Positions 60,156 to 64,000 of a stretch of 64,000 nt of DNA are shown in pieces; position 1 is the first letter of the stretch, and every line of letters begins with the position of its first letter. The notes below the pieces were generated by a model, which saw only the letters and a program-made list of their open reading frames with translations, had not been told where the DNA came from and searched no databases. Position numbers and translations under genes: made by a program. The DNA comes from CADEED01 sp035765415 (GTDB taxonomy: Bacteria > Pseudomonadota > Gammaproteobacteria > Steroidobacterales > Steroidobacteraceae), in contig DASTXR010000088.1 in assembly GCA_035765415.1 (NCBI GenBank), positions 62,001 through 126,000 of the forward strand. The letters run 5' to 3'.

Positions 60156-60485
60156 GTGAGTAATCCGGACATCGTCCACACTACGGACGCAACGTTCAGC
60201 CAGGACGTGCTCAAGTCCGACAAACCCGTTCTCCTCGACTTCTGGGCCGAGTGGTGTGGGCCCTGCAAGATGATCGCGCCGATCCTCGACGAGATCGCCA
60301 CCGAGTACAAAGACAAGCTCCGCGTGGCCAAGATCGACATCGAGTCGAATCCGCAGACGCCGCCGAAGTTCGGCATCCGCAACATCCCCACGCTCATCCT
60401 GTTCAAGAACGGCACCGTGGAAGCACAGAAGGTCGGCTCGGTTCGCAAGCCAGACCTCAAGTCCTTCCTGGATGCACACCTGTGA
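60156..60485 (+). CDS. trxA: thioredoxin 1
   Basis: A 109-residue thioredoxin with the active site WCGPCK (about 33-38), the buried Asp (LLDFWAEW) and the cis-Pro loop (IRNIPTLILFKNG). It reduces disulfides in the cytoplasm and is kept reduced by thioredoxin reductase. It starts at a GTG with a strong GGAGGTCC six bases upstream. The rho gene begins a few bases after its end, so the trxA-rho transcript is likely, as in E. coli. Confidence 0.97.
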   Translation: MSNPDIVHTTDATFSQDVLKSDKPVLLDFWAEWCGPCKMIAPILDEIATEYKDKLRVAKIDIESNPQTPPKFGIRNIPTLILFKNGTVEAQKVGSVRKPDLKSFLDAHL

Positions 60486-60493
60486 GGGGCTAC

Positions 60494-61972
60494 TTGGGTA
60501 ACCAGGGCCGCAATCGACCTAACAAAGGCCCGCGTCACGGCGGTGGTGGTGGCGGAGGCGGCGGTGGCCAGCATCGCGATCGCGACGGCAACCGCGATCC
60601 GAACTATCGCCCGAACAATGGCGGTGCGCGCCCCGACGAACAGCCTCAGGAGGCTTTCGAGGTAGACGCCTCGGAGATCATCAGCCAGGCCGAACTCGCG
60701 GCCACCAAGAGCTCGATGAACCTGTCGGTGCTCAAGGCCAAGCCGATCTACGAGCTGGTCAAGATGGCCGAGTCCATGGGCGTCGAGGGCCTGGCCCGTT
60801 CGCGCAAGCAGGACATCATCTTCGGCATCCTCAAGGCGCATTCCCGCGACGGCCAGAACATCTACGGCGACGGCGTGCTGGAAATCCTGCAGGACGGCTT
60901 CGGCTTCCTGCGGTCTTCCGACGGCTCGTATCTCGCCGGCCCGGACGATATCTACGTATCGCCCAGCCAGATCCGGCGCTCCAACCTGCGCACCGGCGAC
61001 ACCATCTCGGGCCTCATCCGCCCCCCCAAGGATGGCGAACGCTACTTCGCGTTGCTCAAGGTCGGCGAGATCAATTTCGATTCGCCCGATTCCTCGCGCA
61101 ACAAGGTGCTGTTCGAGAACCTGACGCCGTTCCATCCCACCAAGCGGCTCAAGCTGCAGCGGGGCAATGGTTCGACCGAAGATCTCACCGCACGCGCCAT
61201 CGACCTGGTCTCGCCCATCGGCAAGGGCCAGCGCGGCCTCATCGTCTCGCCGCCGAAAGCCGGCAAGACCATGCTGCTGCAGAACATCGCCACGTCCATC
61301 ACGGCGAATCATCCCGAAGTCCACCTCATCGTGCTGCTCATCGACGAGCGCCCGGAAGAAGTGACCGAGATGCAGCGCACCGTGAAGGGCGAAGTGGTGT
61401 CGTCCACGTTCGACGAACCCGCCGCCCGCCACGTGCAGGTCGCGGAAATGGTGATCGAAAAGGCCAAGCGCCTGGTCGAGCACAAGAAAGACGTGGTGAT
61501 CCTGCTCGACTCCATCACGCGCCTCGCGCGCGCCTACAACACCGTGGTGCCGAGCTCCGGCAAGGTGCTCACCGGTGGCGTGGACGCGAACGCGTTGCAG
61601 CGCCCGAAGCGCTTCTTCGGCGCCGCGCGCAACATCGAAGAGGGTGGCAGCCTAACTATCCTGGCCACCGCGCTCATCGACACCGGCTCGAAGATGGACG
61701 ACGTGATCTACGAAGAGTTCAAGGGCACGGGCAACTGCGAAATCCACCTGGATCGCCGCATCGCTGAAAAGCGTGTGTTCCCCGCCATGAACATCAACCG
61801 TTCCGGCACGCGCAAGGAAGAGCTCATCACCGATCCGGGCGAACTCGCCAAGATCTGGATCCTGCGCAAGCTGCTGCATCCCATGGACGAACTCGCCGCC
61901 GTCGAATTCCTGCTCGACAAGATGAAGGACACGAAGACGAATTCGGAGTTCTTCGAGGCGATGAAGAGATAG
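60494..61972 (+). CDS. rho: transcription termination factor Rho with N-terminal Gly-rich extension
   Basis: About 492 residues from a TTG at 60494 with GAGGGG four bases upstream; the canonical Rho body begins at an in-frame ATG at 60716 (about 418 residues, close to E. coli 419). The body has the RNA-binding OSB fold (GVLEILQDGFGFLRS), P-loop APPKAGKTML-type sequence (SPPKAGKTML), Q-loop and R-loop (SITRLARAYNTVVP). The first 74 residues are Gly/Asn/Arg-rich and probably disordered; such inserts occur in some bacteria and may bind RNA or form condensates. It ends seven bases before a palindromic repeat zone. Confidence 0.95.
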   Translation: MGNQGRNRPNKGPRHGGGGGGGGGGQHRDRDGNRDPNYRPNNGGARPDEQPQEAFEVDASEIISQAELAATKSSMNLSVLKAKPIYELVKMAESMGVEGLARSRKQDIIFGILKAHSRDGQNIYGDGVLEILQDGFGFLRSSDGSYLAGPDDIYVSPSQIRRSNLRTGDTISGLIRPPKDGERYFALLKVGEINFDSPDSSRNKVLFENLTPFHPTKRLKLQRGNGSTEDLTARAIDLVSPIGKGQRGLIVSPPKAGKTMLLQNIATSITANHPEVHLIVLLIDERPEEVTEMQRTVKGEVVSSTFDEPAARHVQVAEMVIEKAKRLVEHKKDVVILLDSITRLARAYNTVVPSSGKVLTGGVDANALQRPKRFFGAARNIEEGGSLTILATALIDTGSKMDDVIYEEFKGTGNCEIHLDRRIAEKRVFPAMNINRSGTRKEELITDPGELAKIWILRKLLHPMDELAAVEFLLDKMKDTKTNSEFFEAMKR

Positions 61973-61995
61973 ACGGGTGGGGACAGTTAACGAGT

Positions 61996-62019
61996 GGGGA
62001 CAGACTTAAGTCTGTCCCC
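61996..62019. repeat. 24-base perfect palindrome after rho
   Basis: A fully self-complementary 24-mer whose half site is GGGGACAGACTT. A shorter half copy GGGGACAG lies at about 61980. Such GGGGACAG/CTGTCCCC palindromes resemble elements mobilised by REP-associated transposases in other genomes (family knowledge; none is seen here). It may form a hairpin at the end of the trxA-rho transcript. Confidence 0.85.
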
Positions 62020-62141
62020 GCTCTTCCACGGTGTGCGCTACGTCACACCGGGCCCGTCTCCTTAAGCCGACGCTGGCGCGGCTTTCCCCGCTGTTAGATC
62101 ATGGCGCGGCCCTGTTTCCAGGGCTCATTGCGGAGCTGCGA

Positions 62142-63044
62142 ATGCGCCTTGGGCTGATCCTGCTGCTGTGTCTTGTGAATACGGGCTGCGCGTTGTGGCG
62201 CCGCGACCGTGCAGAGCCGGTCGAGAACGGGCCGCGCGAGCAGAAGGCCGAGCCGGTTCTCAAGCCGAGCGAGGCGCTCAAGCCGAAATCGCTCGACATC
62301 GCCAGCCCCGTCTCCGACCACTTCTACATGCGCGGCATCTATTTCCAGGGCACCGTCGACACCGTGCTGCGCATCGATTCCACCGGCGCCACCGAGCCGG
62401 ACGGCACCGTCCTCAGCGGCGAAGACGACCTCGGCCTCGACGACGTCGTCGACCAGGCACGCATGGAGTTCGATATCCGCATGGGCGAGCGCAATCACGT
62501 GCGCATCGACTACTTCAAGCTGAATCGCTTCAGCGAGCAGCCATTACCGCGTGACATCGAGTTCGGCGATTTCGAAGTCGACGAAGGCGAGGTGTTCCGC
62601 ACCAGGCTCGATTGGCGCATGTTGGGCCTCACCTATACCTACTCGCTGTTCAGGGCCGAGCGCTTCGAAGCCGGGCTCGGACTTGGCCTGCACATCATCG
62701 AGACCCTTGCCGAAGGCAGCCAGCCCCTGACGTCCAACCGCGAGCGGGACTCGGAAGCCGCCGTCTTCCCCACGGTGGCAGTGACCGGTGCGTTCCGCAT
62801 CTCCAAGCGCTGGGCGGTGACGGCGCGCGGCCAATCGTTCTCGTACACCGACGACGAGGAAGGTTTCGATGGCTCGCTGTCCGACTATCACATCGACGTC
62901 CAGTACCGCTGGCGCAGGAATTTCGCCATCGGCTTAGGTTACAGCGCGATCGACATCGATCTGGAAGTCGCGGACGCAGACAATCCCTTCCTGTTCCAGA
63001 TGAACACCAGCGGTCCGGAGATCTTCTTCCGCGCGAGCTTCTGA
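62142..63044 (+). CDS. outer-membrane lipoprotein of beta-barrel type, unknown function
   Basis: A 300-residue exported protein. A short signal ends in the lipobox-like VNTGC (about Cys 17). The mature chain has alternating beta strands (ARMEFDIRMGERNHVRIDYF, LGLTYTYSLF, LGYSAIDIDLEVAD) and ends FFRASF with a terminal Phe, the usual barrel signature. It is like outer-membrane proteins of DUF-type families, but no name is safe. ATG at 62142 is used; the longer frame from 62031 has no signal-like start. A HAD gene follows 19 bases downstream. Confidence 0.75.
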   Translation: MRLGLILLLCLVNTGCALWRRDRAEPVENGPREQKAEPVLKPSEALKPKSLDIASPVSDHFYMRGIYFQGTVDTVLRIDSTGATEPDGTVLSGEDDLGLDDVVDQARMEFDIRMGERNHVRIDYFKLNRFSEQPLPRDIEFGDFEVDEGEVFRTRLDWRMLGLTYTYSLFRAERFEAGLGLGLHIIETLAEGSQPLTSNRERDSEAAVFPTVAVTGAFRISKRWAVTARGQSFSYTDDEEGFDGSLSDYHIDVQYRWRRNFAIGLGYSAIDIDLEVADADNPFLFQMNTSGPEIFFRASF

Positions 63045-63063
63045 GCTTTCGAGGCCCCGCGCC

Positions 63064-63756
63064 ATGTTTCGCGCCGCGATATTCGACATGGATGGCCTGC
63101 TGATCGACTCGGAGCACTACTGGAAGCGCGCGGAGCGCGATGTCTTCGGGTCGGTAGGCATCGAGATCGACGACGAGATGGCGGCCATGACGGCGCCGAT
63201 GACGCCACGCCAGGTGACCGAACACTGGTATCGGGTCCGGCCGTGGCGCGAGCGGACCCTGGAAGACATGGAGGCGGCCGTGATCGCGCGCGTCGCCGAC
63301 CAGATCCGCGCGAGAAGCGTCCCGATGCCGGGCGTGCACGAAATCCTCGCGCTGTGCGCGAGCCTCGGGTGGCGCATCGGGCTCGCGTCGAATTCGCCCG
63401 CGGTGTTGTGCCAGCTCATCCTGCATGAGCTCCGTATCGAAGGCTGCTTCCAGGCGGTGGTGTCGGCGGACCACGTGGAGCAGGGCAAGCCGGATCCGGA
63501 AATCTATCTACTCGCCGCGCGGATGCTCGACGTCGCGCCGCGGCAATGCCTGGTGTTCGAGGATTCCCCGACCGGGGTGCGCGCGGCGCGCGCCGCGGGC
63601 ATGAGCGTGGTGGCAGTTCCATCCGCGGGGCAGTCGTTCGTCGCCGGGAATTCGCTCCCGCATCTCACCCTGGGCGCGTTGCACGAGTTCGACGAACAGC
63701 GCGCGTCGACCCTGTGGCAGGCGGTGCATCGCGCTCCCGGGGAGGTTGTCGGATGA
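63064..63756 (+). CDS. HAD-IA sugar phosphatase, HxpB/YniC-like
   Basis: A 230-residue phosphatase of the HAD superfamily. Motif I is IFDMDGLLIDSE (about 6-17), motif II LASNSPA (about 107-113), the Lys in QGKPDPEIYLLAA and motif IV VFEDSPTGVRAARAAGM. E. coli HxpB (YniC) dephosphorylates 2-deoxyglucose-6-phosphate, mannitol phosphates and related sugars. The same group is likely, but the substrate is not fixed. Its stop overlaps the next small gene by four bases (ATGA). Confidence 0.92.
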   Translation: MFRAAIFDMDGLLIDSEHYWKRAERDVFGSVGIEIDDEMAAMTAPMTPRQVTEHWYRVRPWRERTLEDMEAAVIARVADQIRARSVPMPGVHEILALCASLGWRIGLASNSPAVLCQLILHELRIEGCFQAVVSADHVEQGKPDPEIYLLAARMLDVAPRQCLVFEDSPTGVRAARAAGMSVVAVPSAGQSFVAGNSLPHLTLGALHEFDEQRASTLWQAVHRAPGEVVG

Positions 63757-63875
63757 CAAAGCTTTTGAAGGCAGCGTTCGTGGTCGCGGGCCTGGCTCTC
63801 GCGGCGTGCGTGTCGCCGGTCGATCGCGAATATTGCAACGGGGGCCGCTGCCATAGTCCCCGCGAAATCATTTAG
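63753..63875 (+). CDS. small lipoprotein (40 residues)
   Basis: A 40-residue protein with a strong hydrophobic run (VVAGLALAA) ending in the lipobox LAAC and a short polar tail of about 21 residues with two more Cys. It overlaps the HAD gene by four bases (ATGA), a signature of translational coupling. Homologues as short lipoproteins exist in related bacteria, but no role is known. It is too small for most gene finders; the lipobox is the main evidence. Confidence 0.7.
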   Translation: MTKLLKAAFVVAGLALAACVSPVDREYCNGGRCHSPREII

Positions 63876-64000
63876 CGCGCAGAAATTCCACGACGCGCGC
63901 GATGGTGGCCGCATCGCGCAGCGCACCGCTGTGGCCGAGTCCCTGCGTGCGCCAGAGCGTGGCGTGCGGAATCGCCGAGGCGAGCGCCTGGCCTTGAGTG
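63868..64000 (-). CDS. alpha/beta-hydrolase C-terminal fragment (5' end beyond the window)
   Basis: The last 44 residues of a leftward gene that continues past base 64000. The sequence GLGHSGALRD followed by IARVVEFLRAK fits the C-terminus of alpha/beta-hydrolases, where the catalytic His sits in GxGH. It is convergent with the small lipoprotein gene and overlaps its stop region by eight bases. Only family-level placement is possible. Confidence 0.7.
   Translation of the reverse strand, partial: TQGQALASAIPHATLWRTQGLGHSGALRDAATIARVVEFLRAK

Noticed and set aside
1..64000. tRNA, rRNA or riboswitch genes
   Set aside because: No cloverleaf, rRNA core or known riboswitch core was recognised by eye; a covariance-model search would be needed to exclude weak cases.

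Overview
The window is a gene-dense, high-GC (about two thirds G+C by eye) stretch of a bacterial chromosome. The organism is most likely a gammaproteobacterium of the Xanthomonadales/Nevskiales/Steroidobacterales type (inference). Reasons: PlsB-type acyltransferase, GreB, YrfG- and Rnm/TrpH-like proteins, a biosynthetic SpeA arginine decarboxylase, and rhlB lying divergent from trxA-rho as in Escherichia coli. There is no rRNA, tRNA, CRISPR array, integrase or transposase. About 62 protein genes are supported, many joined by ATGA-type 4-bp overlaps.

Layout. 1-7980: tail of an ADP-ribosylglycohydrolase, a zinc metallopeptidase/ATP-grasp ligase pair, a lipoprotein, an S9 peptidase, a GST, a HAD phosphatase and two linked proteins of unknown function. 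7998-11750: small protein, Nudix hydrolase, UvrD-type helicase, RRM protein. 12041-17126: speA, sulfurtransferase, GST, homospermidine synthase (a polyamine theme). 17136-22603: a GbsR/MarR-type regulator with a palindromic operator between two divergent lipid/membrane operons, including a membrane-SDR-DCC triple fusion. 22582-29755: greB, a small protein with a clear terminator, M13 peptidase, LemA, two TPM proteins, L,D-transpeptidase, rhomboid protease. 29822-31945: an orphan contractile tail-sheath protein facing a receiver protein that lacks its phosphoacceptor Asp. 32028-35627: desaturase, 2OG-Fe(II) oxygenase, Ada-like zinc domain, DUF4442 protein, alkyltransferase-like protein, hydrolase. 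35639-40214: ECF sigma factor plus Ser/Thr kinase, a haem-oxygenase-like protein, a DUF4440-like protein. 40353-43649: SDR and plsB. 43872-50968: DUF1302-DUF1329-YCF48-MMPL envelope module. 51020-58425: decarboxylase, MBL hydrolase, an RTX-associated single domain, pilin accessory protein, arfB, MscS channel, DUF465, rnm, yrfG. 58463-61972: rhlB, trxA, rho. 62142-64000: outer-membrane lipoprotein, HAD phosphatase, small lipoprotein, edge of an alpha/beta hydrolase.

The best candidates for an undescribed system are: (i) the four-gene DUF1302/DUF1329/YCF48/MMPL set, which has the parts of an envelope-spanning hydrophobe or lipid transporter; (ii) the metallopeptidase/ATP-grasp pair; (iii) the lone tail sheath with its degenerate receiver; and (iv) the GbsR-controlled divergent lipid operons. 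A family of REP-like inverted repeats built on GGGGGCAGCCCCC and GGGGTCAG recurs at gene ends. In one place it forms the C-terminal codons of the MMPL transporter and the translation start region of the next gene.
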